The notes beneath the pieces are model-generated. The model searched no databases. It saw only the letters and a program-made list of their open reading frames with translations, and was not told where the DNA came from. Below, piece after piece: positions 5,667 to 12,779 of a stretch of DNA of 15,837 nt. Source of the stretch: Candidatus Marinamargulisbacteria bacterium SCGC AAA071-K20 (GTDB lineage Bacteria > Margulisbacteria > Marinamargulisbacteria > GCA-2716485 > AAA071-K20); NCBI GenBank assembly GCA_003265975.1, contig QFBU01000030.1:1-15837 (forward strand). The letters are read 5' to 3'. The position numbers and the translations under genes were made by a program. The stretch's first letter is position 1, and every line of letters begins with the position of its first letter.

Positions 5667-5971
5667 ACTAATTCGTTAAGTTTACCCAAAAACTCAACAA
5701 TAATAGGCTCAGTAGAAAAATCAGCTAAGGCCTCTTTTACCTGGCTCATAGTCAAGCCAATTAAGTCCTGAGAAAGAGAAATCAACAGCGCTTCAGACTC
5801 ATCATCTAGACCTACACAATGCCACTTAACATCCAAAACAACATCATTGTTAACAATAACGCCAATCCAAACTGGAGCCTCTTTGTAATTTCCCTCCACA
5901 AATAAAGTAGCCGGGTACGATCTATAATCTTTTAAAAAATTCTTTTCTAATGCTTGTCTCAATTTTGTCAT
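5663..5971 (-). CDS. Small protein next to the cysteine desulfurase, faintly Fe-S-scaffold-like
   Basis: The 102-residue product starts MTKLRQALEKNFL. I chose the ATG at 5971 because GAGGA lies seven bases upstream at the end of the desulfurase gene and only one base separates the two genes. An ATG at 5992 would overlap by 20 bases. The order of elements recalls NifU/IscU N-terminal scaffolds: a leading helix, an APVWIGVIVNNDVVLDVKWHCVG strand-turn-strand, then ALLISLSQDLIGLTMSQVKEAL. In a scaffold the corresponding stretch would be followed by a helix and a 'GKTLDEAL' segment. Only one cysteine (in WHCVG) is present, whereas scaffolds need three, so it cannot be an ordinary scaffold. It may be a derived accessory protein of the desulfurase or something unrelated. 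Its stop overlaps the anti-sigma remnant on the other strand. Confidence 0.6.
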   Translation of the reverse strand: MTKLRQALEKNFLKDYRSYPATLFVEGNYKEAPVWIGVIVNNDVVLDVKWHCVGLDDESEALLISLSQDLIGLTMSQVKEALADFSTEPIIVEFLGKLNELV

Positions 5972-5972
5972 T

Positions 5973-7115
5973 TTATGTCCTCGCTTGTGCAATGGCAGTA
6001 TTTAAAGAAATCATAAACTTATCAATATTTTCTTTGGTGTTATAAAGTCCTAAGCTTAACCTTAAAGACCCTTTATTAAGCACCTCATCAATACCCATTG
6101 CACTAAGTACCGGTGAGGGTTCAATAGACCCCGACGAACAAGCAGATCCAGTAGATACTGAAAACCCATCCAGGTCCAAACTCATCGCTAAGTTTACACC
6201 ATCTAAGCCTTTAAAACCCACATTAAGAGTATTACAAACACTGATCTGAGTATCAGTATGTACAACCGCTCCTTCAATAGTTACTAACTGGTCTAAAAAA
6301 TAATTTCTTAAAGGCGTAATTAATGCATTATAGCCAACCGGATCTATGGCTTCAAATGCTACCTTTAGAGCCGCAATACCCAAAATATTTTCAGTGCCAG
6401 CTCTCAACCGTCTTTCATGACCGCCCCCATGAAGTAAAGAAGACAAAGTCTCCTCATCCTTTACATACAAACCACCAACACCCTTTGGCGCATAAATCTT
6501 ATGTCCAGAAAAACTTAAAAAATCTACACCTAAGTCATCAGCATTTACGTCTATTTTTCCTAAGGCCTGAACAGCGTCAGTATGCACTTTAATGTCATGT
6601 GCTTTTGCAATTTCAACAATTTCTTTTATGGGTTGTATAGTCCCCACTTCATTATTACAAAGCATCACTACAATTAATTTAGTGTGCGGTTTAATTTGAG
6701 ACTTTAAATGATCCAAATCAATGAGTCCTTTGCCATCAACCTGTATCTCATCACAGTCTATACCTAGACTTTGCATCCATTCTATATACGCGCGAACACT
6801 AGAATGCTCTATGGCAGAATATAAAATATGAACAGGCTCTTGGTTTTTAATAAAGGGACTTAAAAATGAATTTAATACCTGGTTATTGCTCTCAGTGGCA
6901 GACCCTGTAAATAAAATTTGTGAAGATTTAACAGCAAGCCTTTTGGCAATGACATCTCTACTTGTTTCAATCAATTCTCTAGATTGTTGCCCTACACTGT
7001 GAGTACTACTGGGATTTCCAAAGATGTCCATAGCCTTAGTGATAGCTTTTTTTACGTCAGGTAGTAAAGGTGTTGTTGAATTATAATCGAAATAAGAACG
7101 GTTGAACTGAGACAT
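5973..7115 (-). CDS. iscS: Cysteine desulfurase (NifS/IscS family, group I)
   Basis: This PLP enzyme removes sulfur from L-cysteine to form an enzyme persulfide and alanine, feeding Fe-S cluster assembly and tRNA thiolation. The product is 380 residues, slightly shorter than E. coli IscS. It starts YFDYNSTTPLLPDV and contains GNPSSTHS (33-40), FTGSATESNN (69-78) and IEHSSV with the PLP-stacking His104. CNNEVGT (153-159), HTDAVQALGK (178-187) and SGHK with the PLP lysine Lys206 follow. RAGTENI (238-244) and the long active-site loop STGSACSSG with catalytic Cys326 are also present. The long loop marks group I (IscS/NifS) rather than SufS. His104 and Lys206 fall at the same numbers as in E. coli IscS. 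It is the third gene of a minus-strand operon. The 11-base gap before it is the palindrome GCTTTTAAAGC, and there is no clear ribosome binding site, suggesting coupling. Confidence 0.96.
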   Translation of the reverse strand: MSQFNRSYFDYNSTTPLLPDVKKAITKAMDIFGNPSSTHSVGQQSRELIETSRDVIAKRLAVKSSQILFTGSATESNNQVLNSFLSPFIKNQEPVHILYSAIEHSSVRAYIEWMQSLGIDCDEIQVDGKGLIDLDHLKSQIKPHTKLIVVMLCNNEVGTIQPIKEIVEIAKAHDIKVHTDAVQALGKIDVNADDLGVDFLSFSGHKIYAPKGVGGLYVKDEETLSSLLHGGGHERRLRAGTENILGIAALKVAFEAIDPVGYNALITPLRNYFLDQLVTIEGAVVHTDTQISVCNTLNVGFKGLDGVNLAMSLDLDGFSVSTGSACSSGSIEPSPVLSAMGIDEVLNKGSLRLSLGLYNTKENIDKFMISLNTAIAQART

Positions 7116-7126
7116 GCTTTAAAAGC

Positions 7127-8068
7127 CTAAGAATCGGGAGTAATGCTGTCGAGATAATTTATAAAAAATTGATAGAGCTGCACTCGAGTATCTACTTGAA
7201 GCGTAATAATATTTTGTAAATTAGTCATAGTGACCTCAAACATTTCTTTATTGCTTAATAATTTCACCATGTACTCAGATGTTTTAGACTGAGTAATTTC
7301 TTTGATAATAGGGTATTGGCCATCAAAATAAAGATCCAAATAAATACGATTCTTTTCACTTAAAAAAGTAACATCAGTACTGGGCGTTTCAAATAAAGAA
7401 CATACATTAACACGATTTCCATCAGGCGTTTTAACTGACAAATCCTCAGGTAAATATTTTTGAATAAAAATAAACAAGGAATTCATTTGATCTGCCGGCA
7501 TTGACGACAAAATAATGAACAACAAGTCTTTATTCATAGGCTGCTCTAAAATTTGTATAAGATGAGTTTTCCCTTTTAACAATGGAGCTATGCGGTTTCT
7601 ACATGCATCAAGAATAAGCATATAAGACTGTAGGAACTGATTAACGCCACGAAAAATTGTATTAGGTATATCGGCATTTCCAGAGGCTTTTGAACTGAGT
7701 CGTGTTTGAAAGTATTTTGAAAATGCTTTGAATTTGACATCAATAATTCCAAACGTAAAAGAATCGGTTATTCCAGAATCCCAAGTGAGGCGTATTTCTT
7801 TGTTAGCGTAAGTCAGTTGCTTTATAGACGGAACCATCACGCCTCCATACATAGAAAGTGCTAAACACATTAATATCTGAAGATTGGTAATATGTGCCGG
7901 AGTTGCCAAAAAGTTAGCATTAGTAGTGATAAACTCAGACCCTTTAACAATCGAATTAAACGACTCGTAGTTAGGATCCCCTTTTTTAAAAGAAAGGGCG
8001 ATGCCCTCAGTTTGTTCGGTAACCGCTCTTATTAAGGTAATACCAACTGGCAAATTAGCGTAAGACAT
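7127..8068 (-). CDS. Uncharacterised 313-residue protein between aminotransferase and desulfurase
   Basis: I do not recognise a family. The 313-residue product has no signal peptide and looks soluble and mainly helical. Hydrophobic stretches such as LQILMCLALSMYGGVMV (residues about 64-80) and DLLFIILSS are short and probably buried helices rather than membrane spans. Five cysteines or fewer are present and no metal-binding pattern is apparent. The C-terminal third has amphipathic stretches (FEVTMTNLQNIITLQVDTRVQLYQFFINYL) that could form a coiled coil or dimer interface. Its ATG directly follows the TAA of the aminotransferase gene (no gap, no ribosome binding site), so translation is probably coupled. 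The desulfurase gene follows after 11 bases. Genes flanking it belong to amino-acid and sulfur metabolism, but that does not identify its role. Confidence 0.75.
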   Translation of the reverse strand: MSYANLPVGITLIRAVTEQTEGIALSFKKGDPNYESFNSIVKGSEFITTNANFLATPAHITNLQILMCLALSMYGGVMVPSIKQLTYANKEIRLTWDSGITDSFTFGIIDVKFKAFSKYFQTRLSSKASGNADIPNTIFRGVNQFLQSYMLILDACRNRIAPLLKGKTHLIQILEQPMNKDLLFIILSSMPADQMNSLFIFIQKYLPEDLSVKTPDGNRVNVCSLFETPSTDVTFLSEKNRIYLDLYFDGQYPIIKEITQSKTSEYMVKLLSNKEMFEVTMTNLQNIITLQVDTRVQLYQFFINYLDSITPDS

Positions 8069-9280
8069 TTATTTTAGAGAACAAACCCATTCATCAAGAA
8101 GTGAAAGCGCCGTATTAATGTCGTGAACTGAAGCTGCATAAGACAACCTAATATAACCCTCAGATCCAAATCCAGAACCAGGGACACACGCTACTAATTT
8201 TTCTTTTAAAAAATACTTACAAAAACTTACAGAATCTGTAATTTCGCCCGACTCACAACGCTTCCCAAAAAATGAAGAGATCTTAGGAAACGCATAAAAT
8301 GCACCATCTGGTTTTAGACATGTAATACCTTGAATTTCATTTAATTTTTTAATCATCAAATCTCGACGACCTAAAAATGACTCTTTCATAGAATTAACAA
8401 CAGTGTCGTCACATTCAAAGGCAGTAAGACTGGCAAATTGTGCAGGAGTAGCAGGGTTAGACGTACTATGACTCTGAATTTTCCCCATCACTTTAGCAAT
8501 CTCTAAAGAGCTAGCTGTATATCCAATGCGCCACCCGGTCATAGAATAAGCCTTAGACGCCCCATTAACTAAAATGGCGAGATCTTTGATAGCACCAGAC
8601 AATCCAGCGATACTAGTGTGCTCACCCTCATAAATTAGTTTTTCATAAATTTCATCAGAGATTACGAGAATGTTATTTTCAATAATTACTTCTGATAACG
8701 CTAATAGTTCGTCTTTTGTGTATACCATTCCAGTTGGATTTGAGGGCGAATTTAAAATTAACAATTTAGTAGAAGGTGTAATAGCATTACGTAATTGGTC
8801 TGGAGTGATCTTAAATTGACAGCTATCGTCAGTCTCAATAAATACAGGTACTCCACCCGCCATTTTTACTTGATCAGGGTAGCTTACCCAGTAAGGTTGA
8901 GGAATTATAACTTCGTCTCCGTCATTAATTACCGCCATCATTATATTAAAAATAGAATGTTTTGCACCACAAGACACAACAATTTGATCTGGTGTATAAC
9001 TAAGACCATGTTCTCTTTCTAACTTGTCGCTAATAACCTTTTTTAAAGAAGGCATTCCAGAGGCAGCTGTATATTTTGTATGACCCTCATTGATGGCCTT
9101 AATTCCTGCTTGTTTAATATAGTCGGGAGTATCAAAGTCTGGTTCTCCAGCACTAAGTCCAATAACCGGCTTTCCTTCAGATTTTAACTGATTAGCAAGC
9201 GCGGTCACTTCCATAGTAATGCTGGCGCCTATATTTGATCCCCTTTTTGATAAAAATGTTTTTTTTGCTGCTGTGCTCAT
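8069..9280 (-). CDS. aspB: Aspartate aminotransferase, class Ib (fold type I PLP enzyme)
   Basis: The enzyme transfers the amino group between aspartate and 2-oxoglutarate, and may also accept prephenate or aromatic keto acids, as some class Ib members do. I start at ATG 9280, where AAGGAA lies six to seven bases upstream; the open frame continues 57 bases further without a binding site. The 403-residue product begins SKRGSNIGASITMEV, the family N terminus. It has SAGEPDFDTP (43-52) and TKYTAASGMPSLK (68-80). NSPSNPTG with Asn181, SDEIYEKL with Asp209 and Tyr212, and ASKAYSMTGWRIGY with PLP lysine Lys243 follow. FYAFP and the carboxylate-binding Arg in GYIRLSYA near the C terminus complete the set. 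It is first in the minus-strand operon. An imperfect promoter (TTGACT near 9340, TAAAAT near 9308, spacing too long) lies upstream, with a TGAGT/ACTCA repeat at 9319-9332. Confidence 0.95.
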   Translation of the reverse strand: MSTAAKKTFLSKRGSNIGASITMEVTALANQLKSEGKPVIGLSAGEPDFDTPDYIKQAGIKAINEGHTKYTAASGMPSLKKVISDKLEREHGLSYTPDQIVVSCGAKHSIFNIMMAVINDGDEVIIPQPYWVSYPDQVKMAGGVPVFIETDDSCQFKITPDQLRNAITPSTKLLILNSPSNPTGMVYTKDELLALSEVIIENNILVISDEIYEKLIYEGEHTSIAGLSGAIKDLAILVNGASKAYSMTGWRIGYTASSLEIAKVMGKIQSHSTSNPATPAQFASLTAFECDDTVVNSMKESFLGRRDLMIKKLNEIQGITCLKPDGAFYAFPKISSFFGKRCESGEITDSVSFCKYFLKEKLVACVPGSGFGSEGYIRLSYAASVHDINTALSLLDEWVCSLK

Positions 9281-9383
9281 AACGAATTCCTTAATGGTAG
9301 TATATTTTAACTTAATTTTGAGTCTAAACTCAGTCAAGTAATTAAAACACTTAGGCCTAAATTGTGCAAGAAATCGATAGTGT

Positions 9384-9412
9384 TTGATAACTAATAAGGA
9401 AGCGAGTATAAT
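9384..9412 (+). promoter_or_regulatory. Strong sigma-70-type promoter of mreB
   Basis: TTGATA (9384-9389) and a perfect TATAAT (9407-9412) are separated by exactly 17 bases, the optimal spacing. Transcription should begin near 9419, about 30 bases before the mreB start codon. This is the best promoter match in the window. Confidence 0.8.
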
Positions 9413-9415
9413 GCA

Positions 9416-9430
9416 AGTTCAAATTGAACT
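9416..9430 (+). promoter_or_regulatory. 15-base palindrome at the mreB transcription start, possible operator
   Basis: AGTTCAA (9416-9422) and TTGAACT (9424-9430) are exact inverted repeats around a single A, starting four bases after the -10 element and covering the predicted +1. A repressor bound here would block initiation. It is too short and AT-rich to be a transcription terminator. Confidence 0.4.
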
Positions 9431-9447
9431 AGGATGGATGACCAAAT

Positions 9448-10518
9448 ATGTTACAAAATAAATTTTTAAATAAAGTGCTTGGACTTAACTACTTAAGAAA
9501 ACTATATGACAGTATGCGATGCGATTTAGGTATCGACTTGGGAACTGCAAATACCTTGGTATGTGCACAAGGTATGGGAGTGACTGTCCAAGAGCCTTCA
9601 GTGGTTGCGTTAGATAACAAAAAAAATCTTGTATTGGCCGTAGGTAATGAAGCGAAACGAATGATAGGGCGAACTCCAGGAAACGTTGTTGCTGTTAGGC
9701 CGCTTAGGGACGGGGTAATCGCAGACTTTGATGTCACCGAAACAATGTTGAAGTATTTTATTAAAAAAGGCAGCGACTCTAAAAGAACATTTTTTAAGCC
9801 AAGAATTATTGTAGGTGTTCCTTCCGGAATTACTGGCGTTGAAAAACGTGCGGTATTAGATGCCACATATCACGCTGGAGCAAAAGAAGCCTATTTAATT
9901 GAAGAGCCAATGGCTGCAGCTATTGGTGCCAACTTACCAGTATCAGACCCAGCAGGATCAATGATAGTAGATATCGGTGGTGGAACTACTGAAGTTGCCG
10001 TTATTTCTCTAGGAGGAATAGTTGTTTCTAAGTCTATAAGAGTAGCAGGCGACGAAATGGACGAAGCCATAATTGCACACTGTAGAGAGCACTACAGACT
10101 TCTCATTGGAGAACGAACAGCAGAAGAAATCAAAATGAAACTTGGATCTGCTTTCGAAATGAAAGAAGAGCGCACTTTAGACGTTAGAGGCCGTGACCTT
10201 GTGTCTGGTCTTCCTAAAAATTTCACATTAACAAGTACAGAAATCAGAGAAGCGTTAAAAGAACCAGTAAGAACAATCGTAGACGGAATCAGAACTACTC
10301 TAGAAAAAACTCCTCCAGAACTATCTTCTGACATTATGGACAGAGGAATTACTCTTGCCGGTGGTGGTGCTTTACTTCAAGGTTTAGACAAGTTCATAGA
10401 ATCTGAAACACAAATTTCCGTGCAAATTGCAGACAATCCATTAGAGTGTGTAGCTCTTGGTACAGGTCGTGCTTTAGACGAAATAGACGTTCTCAAAAAA
10501 GTTCTAATATCTGAGTAA
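9448..10518 (+). CDS. mreB: Rod-shape-determining protein MreB (bacterial actin)
   Basis: MreB polymerises into membrane-bound filaments that direct lateral wall synthesis. The product is 356 residues. It shows the actin-fold nucleotide motifs: phosphate 1 DLGIDLGTANTLV (26-38), VGNEAKRMIGRTPGN, RPLRDGVIADFDVTE, VGVPSGITGVEKRAV, EEPMAAAIGA, phosphate 2 DIGGGTTEVAVISLGG from Asp175, and LAGGGALL near the C terminus. Residues 1-22 (MLQNKFLNKVLGLNYLRKLY) extend the usual start and look like an amphipathic helix, as in E. coli MreB, which binds membrane this way but is shorter here by comparison. AGGATGG lies 10-13 bases before the ATG. An internal ATG at 9514 would remove the helix and has no better binding site. 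No mreC or mreD follows; mreB stands alone, with its own promoter and the unrelated aminotransferase operon diverging from it. Confidence 0.96.
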   Translation: MLQNKFLNKVLGLNYLRKLYDSMRCDLGIDLGTANTLVCAQGMGVTVQEPSVVALDNKKNLVLAVGNEAKRMIGRTPGNVVAVRPLRDGVIADFDVTETMLKYFIKKGSDSKRTFFKPRIIVGVPSGITGVEKRAVLDATYHAGAKEAYLIEEPMAAAIGANLPVSDPAGSMIVDIGGGTTEVAVISLGGIVVSKSIRVAGDEMDEAIIAHCREHYRLLIGERTAEEIKMKLGSAFEMKEERTLDVRGRDLVSGLPKNFTLTSTEIREALKEPVRTIVDGIRTTLEKTPPELSSDIMDRGITLAGGGALLQGLDKFIESETQISVQIADNPLECVALGTGRALDEIDVLKKVLISE

Positions 10519-10552
10519 ACTCAATTCTTTACAAAACTAAATAATCTACAAA

Positions 10553-10569
10553 CTACGCATTAAACGTAG
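10553..10569 (+). terminator. Weak hairpin after mreB
   Basis: CTACG (10553-10557) pairs with CGTAG (10565-10569) around a seven-base loop, 35 bases after the mreB stop. Only a broken T-rich stretch (ACTTATTCCTT) follows, so termination is uncertain. Confidence 0.3.
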
Positions 10570-10613
10570 ACTTATTCCTTGAAATCCATTACCATTAAAA
10601 TTGGAATACCCTC

Positions 10614-10629
10614 TGATAGTTAACTATCA
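10614..10629 (+). promoter_or_regulatory. Perfect 16-base palindrome before the secretion/pilus ATPase gene
   Basis: TGATAGTTAACTATCA is identical to its reverse complement. It lies in the 239-base gap between mreB and the ATPase gene. A weak promoter may lie just downstream (TGGACA at 10653-10658, 17 bases, TAAAAA at 10676-10681), which would put the palindrome upstream of -35, a position used by activators. Regulation is inference. Confidence 0.4.
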
Positions 10630-10757
10630 TTTGTGTAAGCCAAGGCCTCGCGTGGACATAATTAAAGTAAGCAGCTAAAAAGCAAAATAATATAGACTGA
10701 ACCACGCCTGATAGAACCCAAGATTTAATTTTAAACTCTTTGAGGAGGCCTAGGCGT

Positions 10758-12173
10758 ATGCAAAGTCATTCATTTCATTCTCATTTATTAACCCATGCAA
10801 CATTCTCAGACCAAATAGTGATGAGTAAGGTAAGTAGCGACGCAGACTGTTGGACTCATGTTCTAGCAAAAGGATACTGTAGCCAAAAAGCCTTATTGGT
10901 ACTTTATGCTAACTATAAAAAGCAATCTATCCACACTATTAACTCACTAAGTATAGACCCCGACTTTAATAAGTTATGTGTAAGTAAGCTAGCAGACCCT
11001 GAGTCAATCATTGGCTTGTACCAAACAGACTCCATTTGCTGTATTGCTAGTTCAGATCCATTTTTAAACGACATTAAACACATAGAAAAAATCTTTAAAA
11101 GAAAAGTTGAAATTAAACTAGTATTTCCTGAAGACCTCATTAAATTTAAAGGATATAAAGTTGAAAATTCAGAAACTCTTCTTACTAAAATACTCAAAAT
11201 GGCCATCCAAAAAGGGGCCTCGGATATTCACCTCTTAAATTCAAGAGACAAACTTACTTTATGGATTAGGGTAGACGGGATTTTATTGGATCTGTTGACT
11301 CTCAACAAAGAAGACGCCGAACACTTAAAAAAGCTAATCAAACTTAAGGCCAATTTAGACATTTCAGAACACAGCTTACCTCAAGACGGAGGGCTAAGTG
11401 TGAGTGTAAATAATAAAGAGTGGGATATAAGAGTGTCTACCTTGCCAACTTATTTTGACGAAGACATAGTACTGAGAATTTTTAACAATAATAAGCAACT
11501 AAGCACACTCAACACTCTTGGGTTTGAACACAATATAACGCATGAAATTAGGTCAATTTGCCAAATGAAGTCAGGCTTATTCTTAGTTACAGGGCCTACA
11601 GGATCTGGTAAAACATCAACTTTGTATGCCTGCCTAAACGAGTGTGTTAGTAGTACTAAGCGCGTAGTTGTAAGTTTAGAGGATCCCATTGAGAGACAAA
11701 TACCAAACGTAAGACAATCTCAAGTCAATTCAAAAACAAACTATACCTTTCAGAAAGGCTTAAGAGCTATTCTTAGACAAGATCCAGATATCATAATGAT
11801 TGGAGAAATTAGAGATCAAGAAACCGCTATAATAGCCCTAGAAGCGGCATACACTGGCCATTTAGTTTTGTCGTCGTTGCATACCTCAGATGTGCAATCT
11901 ACCTGGCGACGATTACTGCATTTTGGATGTGATCCATTTTTACTAAGTTATTGTGTAAGGGGCATCTTGTCTCAATCTTTAAAACCAGAAAAATGCATAT
12001 CGTGTAGGGGCCTTGGCTGTCAAAAATGTCATTTTAAAGGGCTTTCTGGGCGAACACCTCAAGCCGAACTACTTACCATGAAAGATCATAATAAAGTCTA
12101 TGATTTAAGTAAAATTGATGACTTGATTTCTGATCAACAGTTAATGACAAGTAAAGATAAAATATGGGCTTGA
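10758..12173 (+). CDS. GspE/PilB-family secretion or type IV pilus assembly ATPase
   Basis: This hexameric ATPase powers pseudopilus or pilus assembly at the inner membrane. The start is ATG 10758, nine bases after GAGGAGG; a TTG at 10740 lies within that binding site. The 471-residue product has a divergent N-terminal domain (1-150), then KMAIQKGASDIHL, a typical opening of the catalytic part. RVDGILLDLLTL and SLPQDGGLSV follow. The ATPase core has Walker A GPTGSGKT (279-286), the Asp box SLEDPIE, the Walker B region IIMIGEIRD and the His box SSLHTSD, all intact. The C-terminal zinc site is compact: Cys413, Cys416, Cys421, Cys424 (Cx2Cx4Cx2C), whereas most GspE proteins have a loop of tens of residues between the cysteine pairs. 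The protein is shorter than usual (about 550). The partner inner-membrane and pseudopilin genes are not in the window, so GspE versus PilB is undecided. Confidence 0.93.
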   Translation: MQSHSFHSHLLTHATFSDQIVMSKVSSDADCWTHVLAKGYCSQKALLVLYANYKKQSIHTINSLSIDPDFNKLCVSKLADPESIIGLYQTDSICCIASSDPFLNDIKHIEKIFKRKVEIKLVFPEDLIKFKGYKVENSETLLTKILKMAIQKGASDIHLLNSRDKLTLWIRVDGILLDLLTLNKEDAEHLKKLIKLKANLDISEHSLPQDGGLSVSVNNKEWDIRVSTLPTYFDEDIVLRIFNNNKQLSTLNTLGFEHNITHEIRSICQMKSGLFLVTGPTGSGKTSTLYACLNECVSSTKRVVVSLEDPIERQIPNVRQSQVNSKTNYTFQKGLRAILRQDPDIIMIGEIRDQETAIIALEAAYTGHLVLSSLHTSDVQSTWRRLLHFGCDPFLLSYCVRGILSQSLKPEKCISCRGLGCQKCHFKGLSGRTPQAELLTMKDHNKVYDLSKIDDLISDQQLMTSKDKIWA

Positions 12174-12200
12174 GCTTACATTAGTTGTATTATTAGAAGC

Positions 12201-12779
12201 ATGTATTTCAGACCAAAACACATAGACAAAATTGTTGAACAAATAAAAAATGGTGACGTAGGCGTCCTCCCTTTTGATACTATCCCAGGACTAGTAGGAA
12301 GGTGTACAAAAGAGTGCGCCGAACGACTTTTTGAAATTAAAGGAAGAGAAGTAAATAATCCAATGCTGGTTATCATTCCATCGCTAGAGCACCTAGCCCC
12401 TTTGGTAAAAGAAGTGAGTCCTCAACAACAAGCATTAATTGAAACGCATTGGCCCGGCCCACTAACATTAATATTTGAAAAATCTGAAAATGTTCCCTCT
12501 GAAATTACAGGTGGGAAGCCAACCATCGCAATACGATTTCCCGAATACGTCCCCCTAAATATTTTATTAAACAAGTTAAATGAGCCAATTATCTCAACAA
12601 GCGCCAACACTTCAGGTAATCCCGCACCAAAAACTATTTTGGAAGTAGAAGACACATTAAAAGACAACTGCGATTTTTACTTAGATGGGTTTGAATGCTT
12701 ATACCAAGATGAGTCGACAGTAGTAGAGTGTATTGATGGTGAAAATAAGATTCATAGACAGGGGATAGTAAAACTGTGA
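12201..12779 (+). CDS. tsaC: L-threonylcarbamoyladenylate synthase (TsaC/YrdC/Sua5 family)
   Basis: The enzyme makes threonylcarbamoyl-AMP from threonine, bicarbonate and ATP for the universal t6A37 modification of ANN-decoding tRNAs. The product is 192 residues, the short TsaC form without a Sua5 extension. Family elements are visible in order: VGVLPFDTIPGLVG (20-33, the pattern in which Tyr is often found in place of Phe-Asp), LFEIKGRE (43-50), PMLVIIPS (54-61), WPGPLTLIF (84-92), TIAIRFPE (108-115) and STSANTSG (132-139). The Lys of KGRE and the Ser-Ala-Asn motif contact the nucleotide in known structures. No clear ribosome binding site is seen before the ATG; 27 bases separate it from the ATPase stop. 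The TGA stop overlaps the GTG start of the aminopeptidase gene (GTGA), so the two are coupled. Confidence 0.94.
   Translation: MYFRPKHIDKIVEQIKNGDVGVLPFDTIPGLVGRCTKECAERLFEIKGREVNNPMLVIIPSLEHLAPLVKEVSPQQQALIETHWPGPLTLIFEKSENVPSEITGGKPTIAIRFPEYVPLNILLNKLNEPIISTSANTSGNPAPKTILEVEDTLKDNCDFYLDGFECLYQDESTVVECIDGENKIHRQGIVKL

Noticed and set aside
6323..6592. Plus-strand frame of 89 codons inside the cysteine desulfurase gene
   Set aside because: It is the antisense shadow of a fully conserved gene, with no ribosome binding site or recognisable product.
9281..9337. Longer N terminus for the aspartate aminotransferase (ATG at 9337)
   Set aside because: No ribosome binding site, and the family N terminus begins with the residues after the ATG at 9280, which has AAGGAA upstream.
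9305..9345. Minus-strand promoter for the aminotransferase operon (TTGACT, TAAAAT)
   Set aside because: The spacing is about 22 bases, too long for a normal sigma-70 promoter; noted in the gene entry only.
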